The position numbers and the translations under genes are program-made. A model generated the notes under the pieces. That model saw only the letters and a program-made list of their open reading frames with translations. It was not told the DNA's origin and ran no database searches. DNA of 64,000 bases from Gibbula magus (Eukaryota; Mollusca; Gastropoda; Trochida; Trochidae), in NCBI GenBank assembly GCA_936450465.1, contig OW388297.1, forward strand, positions 54,676,989 to 54,740,988, written 5' to 3'. Shown piece by piece: positions 47,307 through 59,210 of this stretch (within the stretch, counting starts at the first letter, position 1; each line of letters opens with the position of its first letter).

Positions 47307-47998
47307 TTATCCCCCGCCCGGGGGATATAGTATTAGCTATATATGCTGCGTCCGTCCGTCTGTACGTAATGGAATAACTCAAATACTATTCCCTGGATTC
47401 TTTTCATATTTTGCATATGGGTTCATCATGGGAAGAGTATGTTCCTACAGAGTTTAGTGACCTTGACCTTCATGTCAAGGTCACAACGAGACGTTGTCAT
47501 TTTACCCTTGTCAGTGGGATATCTCAAGAACCATTCACTGGGTTCTCTTCCTAACAGTACACGTAGCTTCTCCAAGGGAAGACAAAGGGCTGATTAGATT
47601 TTGGTGACCTTGACATTATCCTCAAGGTAACAGCAGAACCTTGATTTTTTAATATTAATGTACATGTATATCTTGTCAGCGGGAAATCTCAAGAACCATT
47701 CTTTGGAATTTCATCATATCTTACACAAAGCACCTCCTAGGGAAGACGACGGGCTGATTAGATTTTGGTGACCTTGACACTATTCTCAATGTCACAGTGG
47801 AACTTTGGGTTTGTCGACATGTTAAGCTTGTCAGGGGCATCAATATCACAAGAACTGTTTATTGGATTCTTATCATTATCTTACACCAGTGGTTCTTTTA
47901 GGGAAAATTCAGGGCCCAGTCGATTTTGCTGATCTTGACATTATTTTTCAATTATTTGCGGCGGGGGATCACGTCACCTTAGTGACACCTACTTGTTG
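47307..47998 (+). mobile_element. CCGTCC element, CCCCGCCCGGGGG family
   Basis: It begins with CCCCCGCCCGGGGGATATAG, then TGCGTCCGTCCGTCTG. Three related units of about 160 bp follow, marked by the ATCTCAAGAACCATTC words near 47520 and 47685 and ATCACAAGAACTG near 47842. Each unit carries a TTGGTGACCTTGACA-type block. It ends GCGGGGGATCACGTCACC. It is non-coding and has the same plan as the other CCGTCC families in the window. Confidence 0.7.
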
Positions 47999-47999
47999 T

Positions 48000-48735
48000 C
48001 ATTTAATATAAGTGAAGTGATACCAGTTATAATCGTATAGTCAAAATTTCATAAAACTCAAGACTGCATGTCAAACCACTTTAAAGGATAAGAGAAATCT
48101 TATTTAATTTATTTCGTAATGTCGGATTCAAACCCATGATTAACAACATCGTAAATACTTACATTGTATATTGATTGAATCATTTTACAGTCAAACAAGA
48201 CAATACGAATCAGATGCTGAAAGGTGACCGGTTAAACTTTACTCAGCAGACACGTTTGTTGTGCTCCGTTCATTTGATAGACGCTCTAGACAGGTCCAGT
48301 GTTGTACTCTCTTCATCTTCATTCTTCAGGTCTGCTTCGGAAACAAATTGAGAACGGACATCAACTGTTTTATGGAAATTGTAACTGATTTCATAATATC
48401 ACTGTTATCAGAATTACTTATATTGAAGGTTATGCATCGCGGTGAAAAACATTTCTACCTCAACTAGCTTTTGGTCATTATTTCAAATGCAATTTCGAGG
48501 AAATAATATTTGTAAAGAAGTCGTTTACATTGTATTTAATTTATTATTTTCCTTTGGGCAGAGAAGAAAAAAGTTTCTTTTGAATTTCATAGATCAGTTT
48601 TCCACTTTCAGTCTTTCATGTTTAATTTTGAGTTTCTCATGTATTATATGAGGTTTTCCGTATTTTCAGTACAGTTTTCTATGGTTTCAATGAGAGAAAT
48701 CCAAACTATACTGAAAAAATACATGATGTCCCTTG
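48000..48735. other. No gene recognised
   Basis: AT-rich; plus-strand frames at 48261-48467 and 48442-48651 have no recognisable domain. Confidence 0.45.
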
Positions 48736-48739
48736 TGGG

Positions 48740-48962
48740 CCACCGTAGTGGGGCTGCATCAGACCAGTGCTCCTGTGCACATCACCCAGGCTGCAGTCAG
48801 TGCGACACAGGACTGTGGGTTCAGGATGCTTCCCCACCATGTCGATTCTCCAGATCCAGCCCCGTCACGCACGCTTGTTTCTCTTCCCCACGATTGAAAA
48901 CAGTTCCGTGGCCATGAATTTGAGATCGACGACAACGTCATTGCGGCAATGGCAAAGTCGTA
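48740..48962 (+). pseudogene. mariner transposase remnant (C-terminal half)
   Basis: One plus frame reads HQTSAPVHITQAAVSATQDC, then GFRMLPHHVDSPDPAPS. Other frames continue with LFLFPTIE, then KQFRGHEFEIDDNVIAAM. This follows the mariner order HDNAPVH … LPHPPYSPDLAPSD … LFP … F-DD-VIAAV. The second catalytic D (HDNAP) is replaced (HQTSAP), and SPDLAPSD reads SPDPAPSR. With a frameshift and a stop in addition, it is inactive. The N-terminal DNA-binding half was not found upstream. Confidence 0.7.
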
Positions 48963-49054
48963 TACGTTTTTAATTTTCTTCAGCTTTCATGGCCAGACCC
49001 AAAACATTTTGAACACCCTCTGTTGGTCAATACGGATAAGCATGACTCAGACTC

Positions 49055-50222
49055 TGAAAAACAGACAGACAGACAGACAGGTTTATTCAGTATTTAAGGC
49101 ACAGTGGCCCAAAATACAGTTGATGTTTCATCATGACAGCTTGAGATCACGTGACATAGATATTGGTTTTGATCGAGATTTTAAAATGGACATCTAATGT
49201 TGTATAAACATGGCAACGGATTTTAAGACATCAATATTATTAGAATTAAGAAGATTATACATGGTTTGTGGATTAACATAAATACAATTTAAATACTTCT
49301 TTCGGTAAGCAGAAAACCATCACAAACTAACAATATGTGAAATTCGTCTTCTATTTGACCAGAAGAACAATAAGAACATGATAGATCATCCATCGTATTA
49401 TTATCCTTTCTAAAACGTTGTATTTTTAAAGAATGTAGTTAAATTCTAAATTTACATAGATTTCGTGAGAGTGACTTATTTTAAGAAAACTTATATACTT
49501 TTCCGGTCCAACCACCGTTTTACAGTGTAAAATATGACATAAATAACTTGATGAATTGGCACCAATTTTGTATAAACATATTCTTAATTCGTTGTTTAAA
49601 GGTAGACAAACATATTTTCCTGTAAACAACATTTTGATTCAACCAGACATAAGAAAATCCACTTGAAAATAAAATATATCTCACATCTGCGGCCCAGGAA
49701 TGTTTTCCGCGATCATCTGATGATTTCAACAGTTGATAACATTGATGGGCGTGACGATAATCAGGCATTCTAATAAATTTAATCCAAAATTTGATTATTC
49801 TCATTTGCATGTTCTAACGACCTGTTTCACCAAGTATGGCTTTGTTGGAAGCAAATTTACCTACTGTTAGGAATCTTTTAAGATATGTTGCATGGACATT
49901 TTCAATGACTTGGAAATAATGTGCTCCCCAAATTTCCGAACCATATAACAAAATTGGCGCTATCTTCGAGTCAAAAAGTAAGCAGGCAGAATTGAATGAA
50001 ATAAACTTGTTCATTTTAAAGAGCTTAAATATTGAAAACATTGCCTTTTTGGCTTGTGCTGCAAGCGTTTTACATGCCATAGTCCAATTCAATCGACTGG
50101 AAAATACAGGACCCAAATATTTATAATATGACACAACATTCATGGGTTTGCCATTAAATGACCATTTTCAGTTTTTGCCACAATACCTCCGTTTCTAAAG
50201 AAAACTATATTCGATTTTCCTT
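49055..50222 (-). pseudogene. LINE remnant with (CTGT)n tail
   Basis: From the right, the minus strand gives KSNIVFFRNGGIVA (about 50215-50170), SYYKYLGPVFSSRLNW and APILLYGSEIWGAH (50143-49814). Then come RIIKFWIKFIRMPDYRHAHQ and SSGFSYVWLNQNVVY (49810-49520), and CSYCSSGQIEDEFHILLVC (about 49385-49325). The order equals the LINE family at 12.4-15.2 kb. The 3' end has AATAAA and a (CTGT)n tail at about 49060-49081. It is truncated upstream of KSNIVF and lacks the RT. Frame changes occur at about 49812 and 49520. Confidence 0.8.
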
Positions 50223-50229
50223 AAAAAGG

Positions 50230-51215
50230 TATTTAGTATGAAATATACTTTATGGAATGTAATAAAGACTATGAGAAATGGGATTGTCTGTAAACAGAGG
50301 CTCCCTTCAAAATTATTTTGGGATTCTAAGAGTTGCACTAGTATTCACTCCACACAGAGGTTACTTACATGTAAGTATATTTCTTGCAGAGTTACGTAGG
50401 AAGAACTAAATTAACCCATTGGGGAAACAATGACAGGCCAAAATGTATTTTCGGAGCACCCTCAGAACGACTGTCCGGAAGCTCAAAAGAAGATGTTTAC
50501 ATCACTATGTGTGGATCCATGTATTTAGAATTGTAACAGGACTTCGGTGTATCCGTGATTCTAATTGGTTGATTTGCTTATGCAGCTGTTTTACCGAATG
50601 CCGTTGTCATGGCATGACATCATAGTGATCAACCGTTTTGACGTCACAATGCGAGCAGCGCATTGTCACAAAGATTTATGGCAAGTTTAAGATTTTTGTT
50701 CCTAGGTATTTTACTGTGTAATAGGTCGTAGATAAATGTTTATCGCCATCTAAAAGGATACGTAAATATAACGTGACTATAGTTGAGTGACACTGTTCGG
50801 GTTACGTGTAAATTGTTTCTTATGTACATATTACGCCTCCCAAAACTTGTACATGCCAAAATTTATACGGACTAAAACAACACAGTTCAGGGTCCACTGC
50901 ACATGGTTATTACCTCAAGTAAGAATGGACTAGTCCGATTAATGTGCCAATACTTCTACATTAGGCTACGAGTACAGCTGCTGAACAAATTGTTTTTACA
51001 TTGCTATGTTTACATGACGTTTGAGACTTATTACACAAATAACAAGTTTATAAATGGTTGTTTTGTAGCACTATTTGGTATCACAAGAAAGGAGATCAAC
51101 TCAGGAATATTAATATCTTTTGTTTTTCTCAATACCTGTATTGGTGTAGACATGAATTCCTGGAAACTGCGACAGGTATCTTTTTAGACAAAATACCAAT
51201 ATTTATTTACCAACT
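50230..51215. other. No gene recognised
   Basis: A 94-codon plus frame at 50903-51187 has no recognised domain and AT-driven composition. Confidence 0.45.
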
Positions 51216-51219
51216 TTCA

Positions 51220-51990
51220 AAGCTCCTGGCTTGAAGTAGGCAATCCCTTAGCAGTTGCGTTATCAATAATGTCCCAGAGAGTCCAAATAGGGTTAATGTT
51301 TTGGGAATGCCAAGGGTATTCAAATTATGGTATGTTCAGAACAGCCCAACATGAACGACCACTTTTAGAACATTGAGAATTGGATTTATTTTGAAGAAAT
51401 CAGATTTTTTAATCAGAAATACAGGACATTCTTATTATGTTTTAAGTCCTTAATGATCCAATTCTGATATTTCTTGGAATTACAGCATACACACCACCGT
51501 TTAAGATTCCAGCAGCAATTTTCTGACAATATCCCCAAAAATGGACTTTGGGGTTGGTGTTTTACAGTCACCTCTGGGCAATAACGTCTGTATCTCTTAC
51601 TTTGAAAACGCCTTACTTACATCTTACGAAAAATTACTAAAACATGAGAAAATAGATTTGTCAGCGATAGGAACATGGTTCCAATTTGGCCCCCAGTAAA
51701 ATCTGCTTGCTCTTCTCCAATGTCTTCTTAGTTTTCTCTCCAGTCATTCAAAATGAGTTTTCTGCACGAGGACCCAAATTGTTGAACATGCCCGGAGATA
51801 GTCATGTGGCTGATCCACAAATCAACCATTTTCTGCACAATACCCCTCAGAATGTTAAGAGTTGAGACTCTGTTCTCATACACTGATTTCGTGTCAACCT
51901 CACTTATCCATTAGTTGTGTTTCGTTGTCTGCAAGATATTCCTGCAGGAATAACATGTTCTGTAGCATGAACATTTTGAATAAACTTCTT
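51220..51990 (-). pseudogene. Tc1-like transposase remnant
   Basis: Minus-strand frames, right to left, give an ADKSIFSHVLVIF-like block, YCPEVTVKHQPQSP (about 51570, matching the Tc1 word VPTVKHGGGSVMVWG), and AGILNGGVYAVIPR. They end with YPWHSQNINPIWTLWDIIDN, then GLPTSSQEL (about 51320-51225), which matches WPSQSPDLNPIENLWDIID of Tc1-like elements. The third catalytic D is changed (SPDLNPIE reads QNINPIW). Several frameshifts and stops. The terminal inverted repeats were not identified. Confidence 0.65.
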
Positions 51991-51999
51991 CACACCAAG

Positions 52000-53690
52000 A
52001 TTTTTGACTTTGCACATGTATATTTCGGTCATTACTTATGAACTGGTATCCATTCCATTCCGGTATGCCTGCAGTGGCAGTCCAGGTTATTTCACGAAAA
52101 GTCGTATTTCGTCACTTTAACATATTCACTGCATGATATATTTATATTACCAGTTGTCTGAGACAATTATGCTAATGAAAGCAGATAAATTATTCATTTG
52201 CGATATGTAAATTATAAGAAATAACGGGCAACAAGTTTTGAAACATTTTTCAGAACCTGTGTAAATTTTTAAAACTTCACAATGGATTAAATAATGTACA
52301 TACTTTATTCAAAAGCATTCATGTGTTGAAGAAATATGCAATAGTTATGTTTCAAAACATTTTAAAGTTGATATGCAAAACAAGAATGAACTCACCGAGA
52401 CGAACTGGTGATACCTTCAGTATTCATATTTGCAACTTTAGCACTGATTACAGTGCAACCAGAATCTAACTTATTATATGCATAATATCAACAATTTCCT
52501 AACTTATTTTACATTTACAATGATTTGACTACCTTATTATGAGAAGAAAACACTACGTTTATAAGTTTTGTGGAAAATAATGAAACAAATGTTACGAGTG
52601 TTCTGAATGTAACAAACTTTTGTTCAGCAGCTGTATAAGTGGTGTTACTTTATCGAGAAGTATTAAAACCAATAACAATGACTTATCTGATGAGACTAAC
52701 TTCAAAATTGTGGATTCTGCTATTCATTGGCTTTAGCAATCGTTTCCAGTTATTTAGAAAGCACGTAACATTTGAAAAAATGTCTTATCTGATAGCATAC
52801 AACAGCATAAAGTTAGTATTTTACATTTTTGAATGTCCATGTTAATTTACGTATTCACTTATTGGTATATGATTTGTTTCTTGTTATAATGTATGTACAT
52901 GTTTTAATGTATAAATCCTGTCAACGTCACGGGGAGAGATATTTTTTATAGGGGTAGCCCTGTTTATCAATTCCCCTTTCCATGTACTATATGGATATAA
53001 ATTCACAAATCACAAGCTCATATAAACATAATTTCAGCACTGAATTCAATATTAATTGTCAAACACACCCGACAGCATTCAAGGAACGCCATTGGCGTTT
53101 TCTGCCCGGTGAACAGCTTTGTTGCAACGAAAAATCAAACAAACTTGAAACTTTTTACTTTTCGTATGTAACGAAATATTGATATTAATATATGATACAT
53201 AAATATTAATATACACAAAATACTCTTCCTTGGTTAGTAATAAGCTGGACCTGTTTTAATCCTCTACTCTAGTAATCCTCTGCCCCATTCCTTAATCAGC
53301 AGTAGAAGTTTTGGCAAATTGCATTTAATCATATCCTGAGCTGTTTCATTATAAAATAGATACTTGCAAAATTCTGCCCTGACTTTTTGTAGGAATTTTG
53401 GCTTGTAGAAGTTTTGACATGTAGAGGTATTGGTAACCATTACGTCGAGTATTCACATTTGTTTTGACCTGACCACACCTCTTACACAAATGGAAGTCGC
53501 AAAGTCCTTTCAACTCAGAGATAGGTACGCAAAAGTAGAACGTCTGATAACTAACTGTCATGTTACAATATCGATTAGTTGCGTTTCTTAACTAAATTAA
53601 CAATAACAATGAATCCCGGAAATTTTACAAACGCAACTTTTTTCTTATAATCAAATCTCTGATCTGCAAACCTGTCAATAGTGAAATGCC
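52000..53690. other. AT-rich, no gene recognised
   Basis: Short open frames only, without domains. No bounded repeat seen. Confidence 0.45.
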
Positions 53691-53700
53691 CCAGTGCTAC

Positions 53701-53794
53701 CCTGATACACTGAATATATCCTCTGTCACACTCCAGTCATCTTTGTCAACCAGTCTGTTCAACTGTACACTGTAGTGTCCTCCCTTGCGATCCA
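53701..53794 (-). other. Candidate 94-bp exon (weak)
   Basis: On the minus strand a TTTCAG acceptor is followed by an open segment reading DRKGGHYSVQLNRLVDKDDW and ending before GTAGCA. The reading looks protein-like, with charged and aromatic residues, unlike the AT-driven frames nearby. I do not recognise the family, and no neighbouring exon could be joined to it. Confidence 0.2.
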
Positions 53795-54613
53795 CTGAAA
53801 TTATGTTACAATCCAATTATTAGAAACCATGAAAACATCATCTGAACGGTACCGACGTCGTGTGCCAACGCGCATGCAGAACAGCTATCTGGGGAAAACA
53901 GCTTGTCCTTTATGACGTCCACAAAACTACTTAAAAGAGAAAGTTATATGGCTTTTAATTTTCTTCTCTTCATTCCAGTGAATATAAACATGATATCTGA
54001 ATTGGGAATTGGGAATACACACTCAACAACCATCAGCGTTAGAAAAGATGGTCACAGAAGGAGAATGTTTCAGAATCAGCGACAAAGTATTAATTTTCCA
54101 AAACAGAAATGTTGACACATATGACAGTGCAGGAGTGTAGACTCTTCAGTTGATTGAAACCACACATATCTCTGGACATACACCAATAAAAATTGACCTC
54201 ACTAAGTCTGCATCCGTATGAAACAGTGTTATAGTAGCATTATGACCTAACTCGACATCGAGATGCACTTATATAGTCTGCTATAGATACACCATGTATA
54301 TTCTGTAGTACTGGCTGAATGAAATTGGCCGATAACTGTTTACAAACTATATAACTTTGGAACCCACTTCCCATGCATGCTAGTCAAGTCTTATTTTCTT
54401 ATACATGTATTTATGGTGCAAATTTTCAGGATATTGTTAAAACTGAACTTCCATTTTTGAGATATGCCTTGAAGGTATATAACTTATTTCAGCGAGAACA
54501 TTATACATCCAAACCAGTTTACCAAGTATTATCAACCTACCAGCCATATAACGTGATACTTGAAACGAGCCTTCTAAATCGTATCACCCGGTACGAGGGA
54601 CTTACAACCTTGT

Positions 54614-54673
54614 AATTCCCTCCAGGAGGGTTTACAGAGACAGTTGTAAACCCTGTTAGAAGGAATTATAATG
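54614..54673. repeat. Imperfect hairpin
   Basis: The arms contain TAATTCC…AGGGTTTAC and GTAAACCCT…GGAATTA around AGAGACAGTT. A third GTAAACCCTGAT word follows at about 54676. Confidence 0.7.
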
Positions 54674-54789
54674 ATTGTAAACCCTGATATATTTGTTAAG
54701 ATGACGGCTTGAAAGTAAAGATCTGAAGAAACTAACTTAGACTAATTTTGAAAAATTTCTTAAATTTACGACATGTACAGCAAATCTTT

Positions 54790-54872
54790 TGCAGAAAGTG
54801 CGTCTCGAACCCGTATCCACTATCACCTGCAGTTACTGAGTCAGCGCTTTTGACTGCTGGGCTACGAGGACA
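54790..54872 (-). mobile_element. tRNA-like SINE head
   Basis: On the minus strand GTCCTCGTAGCCCAGCAGTC contains an A-box-like TAGCCCAGCAG. About 50 bases on, GGGTTCGAGAC is a B-box-like word. The spacing fits a tRNA promoter, but the acceptor ends do not pair (GTCCTCG against TTTCTGC), so it is a tRNA-derived repeat and not a functional tRNA gene. The body and tail of the SINE were not delimited. Confidence 0.55.
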
Positions 54873-55087
54873 GACAAGAATTGACGGTACAAAAGAAACT
54901 CATATAGCGCGGCTGTTAACAGGCTGACATCACCGAGGGATCCTATATATATCGCCAGGGATCCGCAAGATCCTCAATATAACGAGATAACAAGAAAAAA
55001 AGCCTGTTTTACACTTAAAAACGGTTGATAATATAGATAACCCATTCTACCTCGGATATGGTACGGTTGTAGACCCTGATAGTCAGA

Positions 55088-55124
55088 AAAAACCCTCGGA
55101 TGCTTCGCATCCTCGGGTTTTTCC
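55088..55124. repeat. CGGATGCTTCGCATCC hairpin
   Basis: GGATGC-TTC-GCATCC is flanked by AAAACCC and GGGTTTT. The arms are complementary except for the TC next to each GG/CC step. It resembles the mini-hairpins at 2148-2238. Confidence 0.7.
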
Positions 55125-55186
55125 TTAACACCATGTCAATACCTTTCCATTAAATAACACCCATTGTAACTTTTGACATTGACATA

Positions 55187-55965
55187 GGGGAGTCACGATT
55201 CACATCCTTCACTTTCCCTTCATAGAGGATGATGCTCAGGACCTGGCCGAGGGGAGTTAAGTGGTGCTGACTCGTGGTTCCTGTAAAGGCGCTTGTCCGA
55301 TTCCGCCTGGGGTGGAAGCGGATGACTTGGAGTAGCATTAGTTACCACCGGAAAGTCGGAAGTTAAAGGAAGACGAAGGTAATTCACTGGTGAGAGACGA
55401 AGACCTATAGCGAGATCTATCCTATAGCGAATGTTGAATTACAACTCACTAGCGGGTGTATATGCTCTATACCGAGGGCCATCCGATAGAGAATGTTGGG
55501 AGCTTAGGAGGGCTAAGGGTGAACCAGATGAACCACGCTAAAGTGAGGGCCGTCCGATGGCAAAATGACGGCGGCTATCGGAGGGTCCGACTATCAAAGG
55601 CAGAACCACGAGTGTGATCTGAATTTAAAGTCATCTGAAAGTGAACGTCGAAGGTCATCAGAAGACGAAGCCAATCACTAGGGAGGGTTGACTGTCGGAA
55701 GGAGCGAGAGAGGTGAATGAAATGAGAGTCCAGGGCAACATGTACAAACCGTGTGCAGAGTGAGAAAGTATGTCAAAGCCTAGCACAAACCATAAAAGAA
55801 AAACAATAGACGGTAATAATCTCTACTTTAATAATAAAGCACTTAAGATTAAAAAGCAGTGACAAATACGCTAAATTACCCTGAAGTTGAAACCAACGCA
55901 AACATACGTCTGACCTTGCCGGGAGCTAAGAGGAGAGTTAATGATCATGGGAGTGACGACATGCT
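55187..55965 (-). pseudogene. DIRS Gag-region fragment, minus strand
   Basis: It is the counterpart of 25432-26245: the minus strand carries a Gag-like segment and its leader, with deletions (for example the segment equivalent to 25771-25833 is absent). Left of 55187 it abuts the small repeat shared with 22044-22095. No RT, RNase H or recombinase. Confidence 0.7.
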
Positions 55966-56710
55966 GCATAACGTGATCGTCTCCTATATTCGCGGTAAAT
56001 ATGTTACTGGTTGTGTTATTCGCATTACATACGTATCTTTAGTTACTGACGAATTTAAATCGCCTGGTATACTTAACTGATAGTTATTCTTCCATCATGG
56101 ACTCTTAGATTGATAGTATGTTCAAAAATGATTAGACGGTAGGCCGTCAAAGTTACACTTGAAACCATCAAAATTGCTGTGACGTTAGGTTTTTACGTTA
56201 ATGAAGGTAATTTAAAAAATGGCGTTAAAGTGATGAAAAATCTCGGGTGACCGCCTATTTTTATTTCTGAATTCGTTTGTTATTCAAATATGCACATTAT
56301 ACTGCATTTTTAGCAATATCTAAAATATGTGTGTCAGTGAGAAATCCTGTTCAATATGCGAAAAACGATGAAAAAAGTGCTTAATTTAATTTTGTTTCTC
56401 TTTTCAGTGTCATTAATTTTCAAAATATAGACTTGCTATGCATCCCCGTATGTAACTGAAATTTTTTTTGAAAGGATTCTGAGCTTATTCATTGAAAGCG
56501 GGCGCTTCATCTAAATACATCAAATCAGTCAAAAATGGCGTAATTTGCCGACAGGAGTATTATTATTAATGCCGATAACTCGATAACACTTTAAATCGTT
56601 CGGTGACCCTAAAATTTTCTTACATTTTTGGATAAAAGACACAATAAACCTGCTATTTTGAAAAAATAAACGAATTCTAAAATATTTTGTTTCATGGTCC
56701 CATCTCTCCT

Positions 56711-57143
56711 TAAGTGGGGGTATGTAGCGTTGATTGTGTCAGTTCATCTGTCTGTCCGTCCGTCCGTCCATCCGTCCGTCCAACCATCCGTCACACAGCA
56801 TATTTCCCAGACTATACATGCTAGCTTCACCAAACATGTCAGCCATGATCTCTTGTTGTGCTTTTTCAGGTTCAGACAGATTTCGGAATTTTACTTTTGG
56901 CGGTTTCCATGGTAACATGACCAAAACGTCTGTGTGAGGAAGTCATTTTGTGCGTAATTTATCTACCAAACTATATATGTTTATCTTATAGTGTCAAAAG
57001 TTTATCTCTGGAACTGTACATTCCATATTCATTCAACTTTACACACAGGTTAGCCATTGCCATAGATGTGCTTTTCCTATTTTCAATTATGTCAAACTAT
57101 ATTTGGAAGCGGGGTATGTGAGCTGTGCTCGCTTCTACACTTG
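56711..57143 (+). mobile_element. CCGTCC element, GGGGTATATAGCG family, copy 2
   Basis: It starts TAAGTGGGGGTATGTAGCG, has a CCGTCCGTCCGTCCATCCGT tract, and lacks one internal unit present at 26408-26985. It ends GCGGGGTATGTGAGCTGTGC. Confidence 0.7.
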
Positions 57144-57635
57144 TTTTAATTCTGTGATGTTAACAGGCTTTAGCTGCATGCATTATTGATTCACAATACT
57201 TACAAAATGTTACGTTTACACAATACTTTACTTCAAATATAGTGAAACCAGTACCATAGCTGAAAGGAGAAGAGGTTTTACCATACAATCGATGGTGTTC
57301 TCGGCAGGATAAAGGCAACGGATATTTTCGGTATCCGTTGGGGTCATATACGGATAAAGATGCAAAGTACAGAGGTCAAGTGACGGAACTTCTTTTGAAA
57401 ATGACCAGCATCAACATTTCGAACGCCTGTAATAGCTTCATGTAAATGTACATACTTCATTTCATATAGATCTACATTAATTTGAGAAATGACAAAACAA
57501 ACATAGTGCAATGCAAATTACGGAAATAGGATTATGATCAAGCACTGCAAAACATGCTCATTGCGAGTTGAAAACTACGGAATCACTTTATAAATACTCA
57601 CAGGTAACAAGGCAGTTTGAGTACACATATGCATT

Positions 57636-57944
57636 TTATCGAACGCTAATCTTCATTGTTCCATAATGTGACTTTTGTAAAGGGGATTTTAGAAATCGCT
57701 GCCAAACATTCAGTTTAGCTCTCCGTGTGATGTGCGAGTCGCCATTTGCAACCGGGCGGAAGGGAAGCAACTCTCGCCCTTTCAAGATGGACTCCCCTAC
57801 ATTCATGGTTACACGAAAGTACGCGAGTTCGAATTCGCTGTCCTCACCTGAAATATGTTTCATTTGAAAAACGTATTTTAAACGTATTAAAACATTGAAA
57901 ATTAAGATCATGCCGAAAATAACAATTATTTTCACTGAAAGCAT
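57636..57944 (-). CDS. Hypothetical ORF with N-terminal membrane segment
   Basis: This is a 102-codon minus-strand frame that starts MLSVKIIVIFGMILIFNVL, giving a hydrophobic stretch of about 20 residues like a signal anchor. A soluble, basic remainder follows. It lies in the block specific to copy 2 of the segmental duplication. A consensus splice donor (CAG-GTGAGG) occurs near 57847, so the frame could be a first exon ending there. No family recognised, and coding status is uncertain. Confidence 0.25.
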   Translation of the reverse strand: MLSVKIIVIFGMILIFNVLIRLKYVFQMKHISGEDSEFELAYFRVTMNVGESILKGRELLPFRPVANGDSHITRRAKLNVWQRFLKSPLQKSHYGTMKISVR

Positions 57945-59210
57945 AATTTAGGAGGCGTTATTTTGTGTCATGTTACTGTGAGAATAGCACTCAGTTCATT
58001 TGCATATATCAATACGCGTAGTTACAAGTAAAACAATTAATATCACCAGTGACGTCTTTTTATTTTCTTGCATTTATGTCCAGCAAATGAGTTATTAAAA
58101 CGAGATGAACACCCTCAATGAAAGACATTTCAAAATGGAATTGTTCGTGACTTCTACAATTTGAAACAGTCAATGAACCATCTAAATGTAATTGTACTAT
58201 TATAATGAGCTTGAAATGATCCAATATGGTTTCCCAATAATTAAAACAATAGGGAAAATAAAGGATTTATAGTTTCAAGGGATATACTCCATTCAACCGG
58301 TACTTCAGACTTCGCAATCAATTTATTAGTTGACTTCCCTTCACCTGTAATATAATCAATATTTTTCTGCCATCATCTTGTAAGATCATATCACTTCAAA
58401 TAAGGTGCTTATGTTCGCTGACTTCAGACATGACAGTAGTATCAAGTGTTAATGGGAGCTTGGGACCTACCCGAGTCTTATTTAAAAGGAACATTCGTTT
58501 GTATTTTGACTTAATGTTGATCGTTACCATTACATTTCTTTTTAGAGTATATGTATTGTATCCAGATTGACGAGAGTCTCGGATGGCATCTTATGATATA
58601 GATTTCCTGCTGGTACCTCAAAGCTATGCTGTGGGTCAGATCCTGAGGTACTGATCTCACTCTTTTTGCAACACGCATTGTCAAAAACACTTTTTTAAAG
58701 TTCATTCTAAGATGCCTAGCGGTTAAAACAATCCAAAAAAAAGTACTTGATCAGACAATAAAGGTATAGTTATGACGTAACAATCGAATGACGTTCCTGC
58801 TGTTCCACGCTGCTCCCTCGTGATCAAGTGTGCCCATGGTAACGTAACGTCGATTCGCCTCAGCCGTCTGAACTCTTACATCCCAACCAATAAAGCGTGT
58901 ACTTCTGCAGTGGGTTAAAATTAGCGGTGGGACAATGAACATCAATTTGTATGATAGCAACAAACATTTGAAGTAGACAAATTACGTTCCGCCAACACGC
59001 TTAGACTGGATCAAGCTCTACCCACAATTATTTTTGGAATGTTAGTCACGTGATATTAGTTTATCTCAGGGGATGGGCTTTACACGTGGAATAGCCGTCC
59101 GTTGGCCCTGTTCATGGATTATTCATATAAAGAATGTAAACAATATTTTTATTTCCAAATTATTGGAAGCAGAATGTTACCTGTATCCGATCATTTGGCA
59201 TCTTAGAAAC

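Noticed and set aside
54790..54872. Functional tRNA gene
   Set aside because: A- and B-box-like words are present, but the acceptor stem does not pair and no clean anticodon arm is formed. Called a tRNA-derived SINE head instead.
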